Assembly (NCBI RefSeq): GCF_003060865.1
Contig: NZ_CP028918.1
Span: 2,096,001 to 2,160,000 of the forward strand
Length of the DNA stretch: 64,000 bases
Reading direction: 5' to 3'
From: Gemmobacter aquarius
GTDB taxonomy: Bacteria > Pseudomonadota > Alphaproteobacteria > Rhodobacterales > Rhodobacteraceae
The first letter of the stretch is position 1; the number at the start of each line of letters is the position of its first letter. Positions 53,691 through 62,981 of the stretch are shown here, piece after piece. The position numbers and the translations under genes were made by a program. The notes under the pieces are model-generated. The model had not been told where the DNA came from. It ran no database searches and was given only the letters and a program-made list of their open reading frames with translations.

Positions 53691-54593
53691 TCAAATCACT
53701 TCGGGACGCGCCGCACCACCAAAGGGATAGCGCTTGCGGAAGTCATTGGCGATATCCTCGAACGTTGCCCATTCCACGCCCGAATGCTTCGAGATGTATT
53801 CGATCAGCCGCTCGAGCATCAACAGCACCTGCGGACGACCCGCCACATCCGGGTGGATGGTAAAGGCAAAGACCGCATAATCCATCTCGCGATACACCCA
53901 GTCGAACTGGTCGCGCCACATTTCTTCGATATCGCGAGGGTTCACGAAGCCATGGCTGTTCGGAGCCTTTTTCATGAACATCATCGGCGGCAGGTCGTCG
54001 ACATACCAGTTGGCCGCGATATCGACGAGGTCGATTTCCTTGCCGTGCTTGAGAGGGTGCATCCAGTCCTTGGCCGATTTGGAATAGTCGATGGTGTTCC
54101 AGCTGTCGCCAACCTTGGCGTAGAACGGCTGGAAATCGCGGTAGCCCTGACTGTGGTCATAGGTGAAGCCGTGCTTGAGAAGCAGCGCGGCAGTCGAATT
54201 CGACATCTCCCACCACGGCGCCACATAGCCGCGCGGAGCCTGCCCCGTCAGCCCCTTGATCAGCTCGATGGATTTGACCAGCACGTCCTCTTCCTGCGCC
54301 GGCGTCATGGCGATCGGGTTCTCGTGCAGATAACCATGCGCGCCGACCTCGTGACCATCCTTGACGATCATCTCCATTTCTTTGGGAAAGGTCTCGAGCG
54401 AATGGCCCGGAATGAAGAACGAGGTTTTCAGCCCGTATTTCTTGAACAGTCGCAGCAGACGCGGAACGCCCACTTCGGTCGCGAAGATGCCGCGCTGGAT
54501 GTCGGACGGGCTATCACCCCCGCCATAAGACCCGATCCAGCCCGCCACCGAGTCGATGTCGGTTCCAAAGGCACACATGATCTTCTTTGCCAT
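53691..54593 (-). CDS. Polysaccharide-deacetylase-fold protein, PuuE/HpPgdA/cyclic imidase-like
   Basis: 300 residues. Metal ligands are Asp14 (GTDID), His86 and His90 ([10 protein letters not shown]), the pattern I recall from Helicobacter HP0310. [29 protein letters not shown] and [12 protein letters not shown] are subgroup marks. HP0310 relatives include cyclic imidases and PuuE allantoinases, so despite the deacetylase label a ring-opening hydrolase for a cyclic imide or ureide fits this operon best. There is no signal peptide, which argues against a cell-wall substrate. AGGAGG precedes the ATG. Confidence 0.82.
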   Translation of the reverse strand: MAKKIMCAFGTDIDSVAGWIGSYGGGDSPSDIQRGIFATEVGVPRLLRLFKKYGLKTSFFIPGHSLETFPKEMEMIVKDGHEVGAHGYLHENPIAMTPAQEEDVLVKSIELIKGLTGQAPRGYVAPWWEMSNSTAALLLKHGFTYDHSQGYRDFQPFYAKVGDSWNTIDYSKSAKDWMHPLKHGKEIDLVDIAANWYVDDLPPMMFMKKAPNSHGFVNPRDIEEMWRDQFDWVYREMDYAVFAFTIHPDVAGRPQVLLMLERLIEYISKHSGVEWATFEDIANDFRKRYPFGGAARPEVI

Positions 54594-54636
54594 CAGTCTT
54601 TCCTCCTTTTGAGAAACGGTTTTTCGTGAAAGAGCC

Positions 54637-55986
54637 CTAGCCCCGGATCGTGGTTTCAAGCGCCAGCCCCGCCGCCAGCAAGGCGGCATCGCGGCCGTGG
54701 CGGGCCGAAATCATCAGCCCCGTGGGCATGCCGTCGCCGTCTGCCCCGTTCGGGATGGAGAGCCCGCACCAATCAAGGAAATTGCCGATGGCAGTGTGGC
54801 GCAGCGTGCGGAAATTGTGGTGGAAGAACACCTCGACATCCGCTTCCAAGGGAGCAGTGGGCATAGCCACGCTCGGCGTGGTGGGGCAGATCAGCAGCGC
54901 ATCGCCAAGGCGGTCATTGACAGCCGCGATCAGACGGGCGCGGTCGGCGTGCAAGCGGATCAAATCTACCGCTGTCATCTTTTCGCCCATGCGGATACGG
55001 CGCACCACGCGCGGGTCGATCCGCGCCTCATCGGGCCCGTGCAGGCGGTCCCAATGGACCTCCATCGCCTCGGCCGACGCGAGAGGGCCATAGCGGCCCA
55101 TCGCCGCGACCGTATCGCGCAATTCAAGCAGGGCGATACGGCGCACCCGTGCGCCTGACGCCTCAAGCCGACCGAGGGTGGCTTCGAAAGCAGCGGCAAC
55201 GGCGGGGTCGATATCGTCGAACATTACCGCGTCGGGGACCACAAGATCGAGCGATGAAATTTCCGCCGCCCGCACCGTCGGCGCGGCCATCCCGCGCAAT
55301 ACCGCATCGACCAGAACGCAGTCTTCGACGGAGTTGGCCAGCGGCCCCAGCGTATCGAGAGTGCGTGACAGCGGGAATACGCCTTGCATCGGATGGTGGC
55401 CGGTCGAGGTTTTGTAGCCCACAACGCCGTTAAAGGCGGCCGGAATCCGGATGGATCCGCCGGTATCGGTGCCGATGGACAAGGGCACGATACCTGCCGC
55501 CACCACCGCGGCGCTGCCCGACGACGACCCGCCCGGAGAGCGCGCCACCTTCGGATCGCGCGGATTGCGCGGCGTGCCATAATGCGGGTTCAGCCCGATG
55601 CCGGAATAGGCAAATTCGGTCATGTTTACCGCCCCCACCGTCACCAGCCCCGCCCGCATCCCGGCATAGACCAGTGCGGCATCGGTAGCAGCTGGCGCGG
55701 CCCCGCGCAGCACGGACGACCCTGCGGTCGTCGCCGTTCCCTTCAGGTCGAACAGGTCTTTCCACGCCAAGGGCACCCCGTCGAGCAGACTTGCCGGATT
55801 GCCCGCCCTCAGCCTTTCGCGTGCGGCCCGCGCCTCGGCCTCGGCCCGGTCGCGGGTCTGGCGGGTGAACAGCGCCCCGTCGCCATGCGCGGTGATCCGG
55901 TCATAAACCTGTGCCACCAAATCGACGGGGTCTTTGCGGCCCGCGCGCAGATCGTCGGCCAATGTCTTTGCGGTCTCGATTGCCAT
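54637..55986 (-). CDS. Amidase signature family hydrolase
   Basis: 449 residues. The Ser-cisSer-Lys triad is Lys76 (PLAWKDLFD), Ser154 ([10 protein letters not shown]) and Ser178 ([12 protein letters not shown]). The fold is complete, and C-terminal segments ([33 protein letters not shown]) are typical of the family. It cleaves an amide or carbamoyl bond; a half-amide formed by ring opening of an imide or hydantoin would suit its neighbours. It follows the second ABC ATPase by 4 bases. Confidence 0.92.
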   Translation of the reverse strand: MAIETAKTLADDLRAGRKDPVDLVAQVYDRITAHGDGALFTRQTRDRAEAEARAARERLRAGNPASLLDGVPLAWKDLFDLKGTATTAGSSVLRGAAPAATDAALVYAGMRAGLVTVGAVNMTEFAYSGIGLNPHYGTPRNPRDPKVARSPGGSSSGSAAVVAAGIVPLSIGTDTGGSIRIPAAFNGVVGYKTSTGHHPMQGVFPLSRTLDTLGPLANSVEDCVLVDAVLRGMAAPTVRAAEISSLDLVVPDAVMFDDIDPAVAAAFEATLGRLEASGARVRRIALLELRDTVAAMGRYGPLASAEAMEVHWDRLHGPDEARIDPRVVRRIRMGEKMTAVDLIRLHADRARLIAAVNDRLGDALLICPTTPSVAMPTAPLEADVEVFFHHNFRTLRHTAIGNFLDWCGLSIPNGADGDGMPTGLMISARHGRDAALLAAGLALETTIRG

Positions 55987-55990
55987 GGCT

Positions 55991-57091
55991 TTACTGCGCG
56001 ATAAGGGTGGTATCCGCAGGATTCCACGCGACATATCCAGCCGCCCCCGCCCGAAGCGTGTCACGGTATTTGTCGGCATGGCCCTCAAGCTGCACCATCT
56101 CGCCGCTCGGCAGGGTCATACCGATCTGCAAGATATGTCCCACCAGTTGCAACCGGTTGATCTGGCAGGGCACCACGTTGCCGTGCTTGGCTCGAACCTC
56201 GGCCTCGGGCATGCTCGCGGGCAAGACGTTCATCGCCTCGGCCGGCAGCACGATCGACGCCGCAGCCCCCGTGGTGATAGACGTCGCAGGCGGTTCGGCA
56301 ACCAGCGCCCCAAACGGCGTGTCCAGACTGACCGATCCGCCCGCCACATTGCGGACCTTACCGGAAATCAGCGTGTTCGCCCCGATGAACCGCGCCACGA
56401 AAATGCTTTGCGGCCGGGTGTAAAGCTCGCGCGGCGGGCTGATCTGCTCCACCCGGCCTGCGTTCATCACCACGATACGGTCCGACAGCGCCAGCGCTTC
56501 CGACTGGGCGTGCGTCACAAAGACGAATGTGATGCCAAGGTCGCGCTGCAGCAGCTTCAACTCGTTCTGGATCGACTTGCGAAGGTTCGCATCCAGTGCG
56601 CCCAAAGGTTCGTCCAAGAGCAGGATATCAGGCTCCACCACCAATGATCGCGCCAGTGCGATCCGCTGCCGTTGCCCGCCCGAAAGCCGCGTCGGGCGCA
56701 CGTTGGCCACCTCGGTCAGGCCCAACTTGTCAAGGATACGGTCCACTTTGTGGTTTGCCTCGGTCACGGGCAATCCCTTGACCTCAAGCCCGAACATCAC
56801 GTTCTGGCGTACCGTCATATGCGGAAACAGCGCGTAATTCTGGAAGATCATCGACGTCGGGCGCTTTTCGGGCTGCAAATCGTTCACTCGCTTACCCCGG
56901 ATCATCAGATCGCCCGAGGTGATCGTTTCAAACCCCGCAATCATCCGCAGCGTCGTGGTCTTTCCGCACCCCGAGGGGCCAAGAAAAGCGATGAACTCCC
57001 CCTTGTCCACATCGAGGTTGAAATCGATCACGGCAGGCGTGCCGTTGTCGTAAACCTTGCCGATATGCGAAAGCTGCAGGTCGTAGGCCAC
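55991..57091 (-). CDS. Spermidine/putrescine-type ABC ATPase (second copy in operon)
   Basis: 366 residues. Walker A GPSGCGKTTTLR, signature LSGGQRQRIALARSLVVEP, Walker B DILLLDEPLGALD and the H-loop FVTHAQSEA are present, and a TOBE domain fills the C-terminal 120 residues. It is PotA-like. The same operon already encodes another PotA-like ATPase beside the permeases. This copy lies between the binding-protein gene and the amidase gene. Confidence 0.93.
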   Translation of the reverse strand: MAYDLQLSHIGKVYDNGTPAVIDFNLDVDKGEFIAFLGPSGCGKTTTLRMIAGFETITSGDLMIRGKRVNDLQPEKRPTSMIFQNYALFPHMTVRQNVMFGLEVKGLPVTEANHKVDRILDKLGLTEVANVRPTRLSGGQRQRIALARSLVVEPDILLLDEPLGALDANLRKSIQNELKLLQRDLGITFVFVTHAQSEALALSDRIVVMNAGRVEQISPPRELYTRPQSIFVARFIGANTLISGKVRNVAGGSVSLDTPFGALVAEPPATSITTGAAASIVLPAEAMNVLPASMPEAEVRAKHGNVVPCQINRLQLVGHILQIGMTLPSGEMVQLEGHADKYRDTLRAGAAGYVAWNPADTTLIAQ

Positions 57092-57160
57092 TGGAAAGTC
57101 CCCGATTCTCGTTTGGTGCGGCCGGGACGAACTGCCCCGACCGCAAGCTTCAAAGGTCGA

Positions 57161-58381
57161 TCAAGCCGACAGGAATTCGTCCCACTTCGAGATCAGGAGG
57201 TCGTACTCGTCCGGCCACTGGTGCCAGTAGGCAACGTTCGCCGCGCGGGTCGCCAGCGAGCCGCCGTCGCGCAGATCGCCTTCCTTGATGCCGCGCTCCT
57301 CCGCGCCGACCCACGGAGCGCCTTCGTACCAGAAGGCGTATTTCTCAGGGGCCATGACCGCTTTGACTTTGTCGTTGGGCGAATAGTAGCCCTGCTCCGA
57401 TACGGCCACAGCCGGACCGCCCGACAGCCAGTAATCGGCATAGGCGGTGACAGCGTCGAGGTTGGGCGAGGATTTCAGACCCGAAACCCCGATGGCCCAG
57501 CCGCGATAGCCGGTCTTCATGGTGGCGTAAGAGCACTGCACGCCCTGCGCCTTGACGGCCATCACGGCAGGCTGCCATGCGTCGGCAAGGATCATCTCGC
57601 CCGAGGCCAACAGGTTGACGAGTTCGCCGAAATCACCCCAGAGAGCGCGGAACTGGCCTTCCTTCTTCTTCGAGATCAGGAACTTGGCTGCTTCCTCGAT
57701 GGCCGCCGCATCCGGGTTGCCGGGGTTTGCGACTTCCAGCAGGCCCATTTCGTTCATGGCCATGACAGCCTGACCGAAAGCGATCAGCGGGTCGACGTTC
57801 AGGCCGGTCTTGCCCTTGAACTTGGGGTCGAACAGCGAGGACCACATCGACGCTTCTTCCGCCGATACGAGGTCGGGGCGATAGCCGATCGAGTCGAAGT
57901 TGTAGACGGTCGGAACCATGTTAAGCGCGGTCATCGACTCGTCGGTGTAGATCTGGCCGACGATCTGCGCACGGGCGTCCCACTTCGGGTCGGCCTTCAG
58001 GAAGCTTTCGCCGACGCCGGTCCAGTTGGTCAAAGCCGAGGTGGCGATGGGCGCAACGAGATCGGTCTGTACGATCGACGGCAGACGCTCGCCGATGGTT
58101 TCCCAGCAATCGTAAGCGGTCGAGCCCGACAGAAGTTCGGTCTGCGTGTTCGGGAAGATGTCAGCCTTGCCCGAAACAGCCTTCACGCCCGAAGCCGCCT
58201 TGAACTCTGCCAGAATACGGTCTTGGACCGTCACCGAAAGACCCACCGTCCGCAGTTCCTGCGAGGCAAGATCGGCAGCAAAGGCTTGTTGCGCGCCAAA
58301 GGGCATCCCCGCAGCGGCAAGTGCAGCAGTTCCGGCAGTTCCCTGCAGGAATTTGCGGCGCGATAGCGACATATCTCTCAT
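57161..58381 (-). CDS. ABC transporter substrate-binding protein, PotD-like
   Basis: 406 residues. A twin-arginine signal (SLSRRKFLQGTAGTAALAAAG) directs export by Tat. The solute-binding fold follows (PTVYNFDSIGYRPDL, DAWQPAVMAVK). It should capture the amine, imide or ureide taken up by the two permeases of the operon. AGGAGG eight bases before 58381 supports the first ATG. Confidence 0.88.
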   Translation of the reverse strand: MRDMSLSRRKFLQGTAGTAALAAAGMPFGAQQAFAADLASQELRTVGLSVTVQDRILAEFKAASGVKAVSGKADIFPNTQTELLSGSTAYDCWETIGERLPSIVQTDLVAPIATSALTNWTGVGESFLKADPKWDARAQIVGQIYTDESMTALNMVPTVYNFDSIGYRPDLVSAEEASMWSSLFDPKFKGKTGLNVDPLIAFGQAVMAMNEMGLLEVANPGNPDAAAIEEAAKFLISKKKEGQFRALWGDFGELVNLLASGEMILADAWQPAVMAVKAQGVQCSYATMKTGYRGWAIGVSGLKSSPNLDAVTAYADYWLSGGPAVAVSEQGYYSPNDKVKAVMAPEKYAFWYEGAPWVGAEERGIKEGDLRDGGSLATRAANVAYWHQWPDEYDLLISKWDEFLSA

Positions 58382-58437
58382 ATGTAGTACCTCCTGTTAC
58401 GTCTGTTGCGTCTTGTCTTCTTCTTTGTCTCGCCGGA

Positions 58438-59193
58438 TCAGTAGCGCCCGACGAGCAATCCTCCGTCCACGACAACGACCTGTCCGGTCATGTATCGGGC
58501 GCCGTTGGATGCGAGGAAAAGGATCACATCGGCTATTTCATCCGGCTCGCCAATGCGGCCCATCGGGATGAATTCGCCCGCCTTTTCAGCCCCTTCGGGA
58601 CCAAGCGAGTTTTCCTTCGATAACAGTTGCGCGGTGCGGATGTAGCCCGGTGCCACGCCGTTCACGCGGATGCCGTCCTTGGCCAGTTCGACGGCCAAGC
58701 CGCGCACCAGCCCCACGACGCCTGACTTGGCCGCCGAATAGTGGACATGTTCATCCCAGCCGTAGGCCACGCCCATGATCGACGACAGCGCGACGATGGC
58801 ACCTTTTCTGCGCGCCTTCATGCCGGCGAGGGCGGGACGTACGATCCGGAAGATGCCCTTGAGGTCGATGTCGAAGGTATGGTCCCATTTGTCATCGGTC
58901 AGCACCGGCAAGGGCACCTTGTGGGCGATGCCCGCATTGGCGACGATCACGTCGATTCCGCCGCGCGCGGCCTCGATCCTTGCGACCAGCGCATCGGCAT
59001 CGGCGGTCGAGCGCACGTCGAGCCGGTGGTATTCGGCGCTGCCACCTGCGGCGGTGATCTCGGCCACCACGGCCTGCCCTTCGGCGTCGAGCACGTCGGT
59101 CACCACGACATGATGGCCCGCCGCGCCAAAGGCGAGTGCGGCGGCGCGGCCGATGCCGATACCGGCACCGGTGATCAGGACGGTTTCGCTCAT
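58438..59193 (-). CDS. Short-chain dehydrogenase/reductase 1
   Basis: 251 residues of the classical SDR type. The cofactor motif is TVLITGAGIGIGRAAALAFG with Asp at the end of strand two (TDVLDAEG), suggesting NAD(H). NAG at VIVANAGIAH, catalytic Ser in ALSSIMG and YSAAK (Tyr, Lys) complete the site. Its start overlaps the second SDR gene's stop by 4 bases. A role in oxidising an alcohol side group of the imported compound is possible. Confidence 0.92.
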   Translation of the reverse strand: MSETVLITGAGIGIGRAAALAFGAAGHHVVVTDVLDAEGQAVVAEITAAGGSAEYHRLDVRSTADADALVARIEAARGGIDVIVANAGIAHKVPLPVLTDDKWDHTFDIDLKGIFRIVRPALAGMKARRKGAIVALSSIMGVAYGWDEHVHYSAAKSGVVGLVRGLAVELAKDGIRVNGVAPGYIRTAQLLSKENSLGPEGAEKAGEFIPMGRIGEPDEIADVILFLASNGARYMTGQVVVVDGGLLVGRY

Positions 59194-59924
59194 AGCATCA
59201 CATCTCCAGAATTCGGCCCCAGCGTCTGGCCGACGAACAGCGCAGCGGCGGGCGAGCAAAGGAAGGCCACGGCGTCGGCGACCTCTTCGGGTTCGCCAAA
59301 GCGGCCCAGCGGCAGTTCGGCAGCCTTGGCGCGTTGCCAATCGGCAGACAGGCTGCGCACCAGCGGCGTATTGATCGGGCCGGGGGCGACAGCATTGACG
59401 CGGATGCCTTGGGCCGAAACCTCGCGCGCCAGCGCCTTGGTCATGCCGATGATGCCAGCCTTGGCGGCGGAATAATGCACCAGTTCGATGCCGCCGATCT
59501 GGCCCAGTTGCGAGGCGATGTTGACGATCACCCCCGATTTCCGCGCCAGCATCCCGTCGATCACCGCGCGGGTGCACAGGAATGTACCGCGCAGATGCAC
59601 CGCAATCATACGGTCGAAATCCTCGGCAGTCAGATCCTGAAACCGGGCCTGATGCACATGGCCCGCGCAATTGACAAGATGGGTGACTGCGCCAAAGGCC
59701 GCTTCGGTTTCGGCAACCATGTCCGCAACATCGGCTTCGCTGGACACATCGCCGCCCGTGCTGCGGGCGCTTGCACCGATCTCGGCCGCCACGGCACTTG
59801 CCGCAACGGCGCGAAAATCGTTGACCATCACATTGTAACCGTCGGCCGCCAGCCGCAGCGCGATGGCCCGCCCGATACCGGACCCTGCGCCCGTGACGAT
59901 CGCGGTTCCCGCGGTTCGGGTCAT
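59190..59924 (-). CDS. Short-chain dehydrogenase/reductase 2
   Basis: 244 residues, classical SDR. The cofactor loop TAIVTGAGSGIGRAIALRLA, NDF after strand two, NCAGH, the catalytic Ser region NIASQLGQ and YSAAK are all present. It overlaps the permease gene before it and the first SDR gene after it by 4 bases each. The two SDRs share the same general layout but differ clearly in sequence, so they probably act on successive or alternative substrates. Confidence 0.92.
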   Translation of the reverse strand: MTRTAGTAIVTGAGSGIGRAIALRLAADGYNVMVNDFRAVAASAVAAEIGASARSTGGDVSSEADVADMVAETEAAFGAVTHLVNCAGHVHQARFQDLTAEDFDRMIAVHLRGTFLCTRAVIDGMLARKSGVIVNIASQLGQIGGIELVHYSAAKAGIIGMTKALAREVSAQGIRVNAVAPGPINTPLVRSLSADWQRAKAAELPLGRFGEPEEVADAVAFLCSPAAALFVGQTLGPNSGDVML

Positions 59925-60772
59925 GCGATGTCCTCCTGCATGGCCATCTTCTTAGCGCGGCGGACCGACAGTCCCATCAGGATGCCGTATACCGACAAGA
60001 GGGCGAACGAAAAAAGCGTCGTCAGCACGCCAAAGGCAAAGATGTTGGGATGGATCTCGACCGAGAACGTCCCGTAGATCGCCAGCGGCAAAGTCTGGTC
60101 ACGCCCCGAGGCGAAAAGCGTGCGCGGGAATTCGTCAAGCGACAGGGTAAAGGCGAACAGCATCGCCGACAGAACGCCCGGAAAGATCAGCGGAAACGTT
60201 ACCTTGCGGAACGTGGTCCAAGGGTCGACGCCCAGCGACCAGGCCGCTTCCTCGACCGAGGCGTCGAAGCGGTTCAGGATCGCCAGCATCACCAGAAAGG
60301 CAAAAGGGAAGGTATAGGCCACATGGGTCGCAAAGGCCGTGGTGTACCAGTGCCGCTCGATCCCGATGATGTTGTTGGCCAGAAGCGACGTGCCAAGCCC
60401 CGTCAGCACACCCGGCACCATCATGCCGAGCACGATCAGGTAGAACACAAAGGCAGAACCCTTGAAACTCCGCCGGAATGCCTGCGCCGACATGACGCCA
60501 AGCACGGTTGAAACCACCATGGTCATCAAGGCCAGCACGAGCGAGCGGATCAACGCCTCGCCGAACGGCAAGGGCGCGATGCGCGACGGTGGGGTCAGGC
60601 CGAACACCTGCCGGTACCAATAAGTCGACCATTCCACGATAGGAAACTGCGGCCCGCCATCCGGCCCTTGCTGGAACGAGATTATCGTCAGCACCACGAA
60701 AGGCCCATAAAGGAACAGCACGAACAGCGCCACATAAAGCCCCAGCGCCGGTTTGATTATACGCGATTCCAT
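59921..60772 (-). CDS. ABC transporter permease, PotC-like
   Basis: 283 residues with six membrane segments. The EAA loop is SVEEAAWSLGVDPWTTFRKVTFPLIFPG. It pairs with the PotB-like protein encoded 3 bases upstream. Its stop overlaps the SDR gene by 4 bases, so transport and oxidation genes are cotranslated. Confidence 0.93.
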   Translation of the reverse strand: MESRIIKPALGLYVALFVLFLYGPFVVLTIISFQQGPDGGPQFPIVEWSTYWYRQVFGLTPPSRIAPLPFGEALIRSLVLALMTMVVSTVLGVMSAQAFRRSFKGSAFVFYLIVLGMMVPGVLTGLGTSLLANNIIGIERHWYTTAFATHVAYTFPFAFLVMLAILNRFDASVEEAAWSLGVDPWTTFRKVTFPLIFPGVLSAMLFAFTLSLDEFPRTLFASGRDQTLPLAIYGTFSVEIHPNIFAFGVLTTLFSFALLSVYGILMGLSVRRAKKMAMQEDIA

Positions 60773-60775
60773 GGT

Positions 60776-61648
60776 TCAGAGCTCCCGCTTCAGATCGACG
60801 ATGCGCAGGAAACCGGCGATCACGATGCCCATCACGATGGTCAACACGACCCCCACAACCGAGGCCATGGCCCATTTCAGCGACCCGACCTGCGTGACGA
60901 TGATATTACCCAGAAGGTTGACCTTGCGGCCCGACAGGGCGCCGGACGTTGCGAATTCGCCCAGAACCATGACCGACACGAAGATCGCGCCAACCACCAC
61001 GCCTGGCAACGACAGCGGGAAGATGATCTTCCAGAAAATCCGCCCGAAGCCCGCGCCAAGATCGCGCGCCGCCTCGATGATGTTGCGGTCGATCCGGCTC
61101 AGCATAAAGGCGATGGGTCCGACCATGAACACGCAATAAATTTGAGTCATCCCGATGATCACCGACAGTTCGGTGAACAGCAGCACCTCTATCGGTTGCT
61201 GGATGATGCCGATCTTCAACAGCACGATGTTGATCGCGCCTTCCTTGCCCAGCATCGGCCGCCACGCGAGCACGCGGATCAGGAACGATGTCCAGAACGG
61301 GATTACACATACGACAAGCAACACTGTGGACAGCGTCTTCGACTTGACGAAGAGCCCGACGAACAACGCGGTGGGATAGCCCACGATAAAGGTCGTCGCC
61401 AGAACGATCAGCCAGATGCGGATCGTCGTCCAAAGCGACCCGGTATAAGTGTCGGAACTGAAGAACTGCTTCCAGCTTGCCAACGTCGGATCGGACGAGA
61501 TGTTGAACGTGGTCTGCGTCCAGAACGACACATAGACGATCATCGCGATCGGCACGACAAGGAACAGCGACATCCACACGATGCCCGGTATCAGCAGCCA
61601 GCGCGTCACCTTCGACTGGCGTTCCTGAATGGTCACGGTGCTGGTCAT
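60776..61648 (-). CDS. ABC transporter permease, PotB-like
   Basis: 290 residues with six membrane segments. The EAA loop IIEAARDLGAGFGRIFWKIIFPLSLPG is clear and the N-terminus (WLLIPGIVWMSLFLVVPIAMIVYVSF) is typical of PotB. Start and stop are tightly packed: a 4-base overlap with the ATPase gene upstream and 3 bases before the PotC-like gene. Confidence 0.93.
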   Translation of the reverse strand: MTSTVTIQERQSKVTRWLLIPGIVWMSLFLVVPIAMIVYVSFWTQTTFNISSDPTLASWKQFFSSDTYTGSLWTTIRIWLIVLATTFIVGYPTALFVGLFVKSKTLSTVLLVVCVIPFWTSFLIRVLAWRPMLGKEGAINIVLLKIGIIQQPIEVLLFTELSVIIGMTQIYCVFMVGPIAFMLSRIDRNIIEAARDLGAGFGRIFWKIIFPLSLPGVVVGAIFVSVMVLGEFATSGALSGRKVNLLGNIIVTQVGSLKWAMASVVGVVLTIVMGIVIAGFLRIVDLKREL

Positions 61649-62724
61649 AGCGCTGCCTCGCGGCCAAAGACGATGGCCTGTTCCGGGTTCCAGGTCAGCA
61701 GGTAATCCTGCTTCGGCTCATAGACATCGGGCGCGCCAAGGCTCAGGTGGTGCTCCATCTCGACCAGGTGGCCGTGGCCAGCGTCAAAGAAATTCATGAT
61801 CGACGAGCCGAGGTATTCCGACGCTATGAACGTCGCTTTCAGGGCAGGACCGCCCGCCTTGGACGATGCGGGAAGCACCTTCACTCGGTCATAGCGCACA
61901 GCATAGACATCGCGGTCGGCACGGGTCGCTGCCGGCACCTTCACCGCGCCGAAGCTGCCGGTGAAGTTGCCCTTCGACAGCGTGCCATCGAACAGGTTGT
62001 AACGGTTCAGGAAATGCGCCACGTCCGGCGTCGCGGGGCGGTCATACACCTCGCCAGGCGTTCCGGTCTGGATGATCGTGCCTCGGTCCAGCACGACCAC
62101 ACGGTCGCCCATTGCCAAGGCTTCGGTCTCGCTTCCGGTCACATGCAGGAAGGTGACGCCCAGCCGTTCGCGGATCGCCCTCAGTTCGTTGCGCATACGT
62201 GACCGCAGGTTGGCGTCCAGCGCGCCGAGCGGTTCGTCCAGCAACACCAGCTTGGGCTTCATTGTCAAAGTCCGCGCCAGCGCCACACGCTGCCGTTGCC
62301 CGCCCGAAATCTGGTCGACCCCGCGCCCCTCCATCCCCGACAGACCGACAAGTTCGATCATCTCGGCCGCCCGCCGCTCGACCTCGGCAGCCGCCAGCCC
62401 CGATTTGCCATGCGTCAGGCCGAAACCGACGTTCTGCATCACCGTCAGATGCGGAAACAGAGCAAAGTTCTGAAATACGAACCCGATCCCCCGCTCGTGC
62501 GCCTGCACGTTCGTGATGTCGCGCCCCTCGAAATAGATGCGCCCCGCCTCGGGCGCCTCGAATCCCGCGATGACCCGCAGAAGCGTCGTCTTGCCCGAAC
62601 CCGACGGCCCGAGGAACGAAAGATATTCGTTCGCCCCGACCTCGAGCGACGCATCATTGAGAGCGACCAGATCGCCGTAGCGCTTGGTCACGCCCTCCAG
62701 TCTGAAGACCGACGTGTCCACCAT
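61645..62724 (-). CDS. Spermidine/putrescine-type ABC ATPase (first gene of operon)
   Basis: 359 residues. Walker A GPSGSGKTTLLR, Q-loop FVFQNFALFPHLTV, signature ISGGQRQRVALARTLTMKP, Walker B LVLLDEPLGALD, and a TOBE domain at the end. The H-loop reads HVTGSETEA, where most PotA proteins have HVTHDQEEA: the switch histidine is replaced by Gly, which may weaken ATP hydrolysis. A second PotA-like ATPase with an intact H-loop is encoded later in the operon and could compensate. Confidence 0.92.
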   Translation of the reverse strand: MVDTSVFRLEGVTKRYGDLVALNDASLEVGANEYLSFLGPSGSGKTTLLRVIAGFEAPEAGRIYFEGRDITNVQAHERGIGFVFQNFALFPHLTVMQNVGFGLTHGKSGLAAAEVERRAAEMIELVGLSGMEGRGVDQISGGQRQRVALARTLTMKPKLVLLDEPLGALDANLRSRMRNELRAIRERLGVTFLHVTGSETEALAMGDRVVVLDRGTIIQTGTPGEVYDRPATPDVAHFLNRYNLFDGTLSKGNFTGSFGAVKVPAATRADRDVYAVRYDRVKVLPASSKAGGPALKATFIASEYLGSSIMNFFDAGHGHLVEMEHHLSLGAPDVYEPKQDYLLTWNPEQAIVFGREAAL

Positions 62725-62775
62725 AACCTCGCCTGAAGTTCGACCTGCCCTCATGGGACGGATCTGATTGTTTTT

Positions 62776-62785
62776 GGTCCGGACC
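62776..62785. promoter_or_regulatory. Perfect 10-bp palindrome GGTCCGGACC
   Basis: It lies 52 bases upstream of the first ABC ATPase start, in the leader or promoter. It could be an operator; nothing else supports this. Confidence 0.3.
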
Positions 62786-62830
62786 GCAGGCCGCACATCG
62801 CACGACCTACGGCTAAAACTGTACTTCGTA

Positions 62831-62865
62831 TAACATAGGTGTTCCCACCACCTGTCAACATGTTA
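62831..62865. promoter_or_regulatory. AT-rich inverted repeat in GntR/ABC intergenic region
   Basis: TAACAT and ATGTTA arms 23 bp apart, with a nested AGGTG/CACCT pair, lie between the divergent GntR and importer genes. A perfect AACATGTT (62857-62864) overlaps the right arm. It is a candidate binding site for the adjacent regulator. Confidence 0.4.
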
Positions 62866-62981
62866 TTAAATTGCGAAATCACGCTTTTTTGGGCAAGTTA
62901 AACAATAATTGGCCCAGTTTATGAACAGACCGCGAAGAGACCGCAACTGCCTTAATTGAACATTGCGTACGGCATTCGTTT

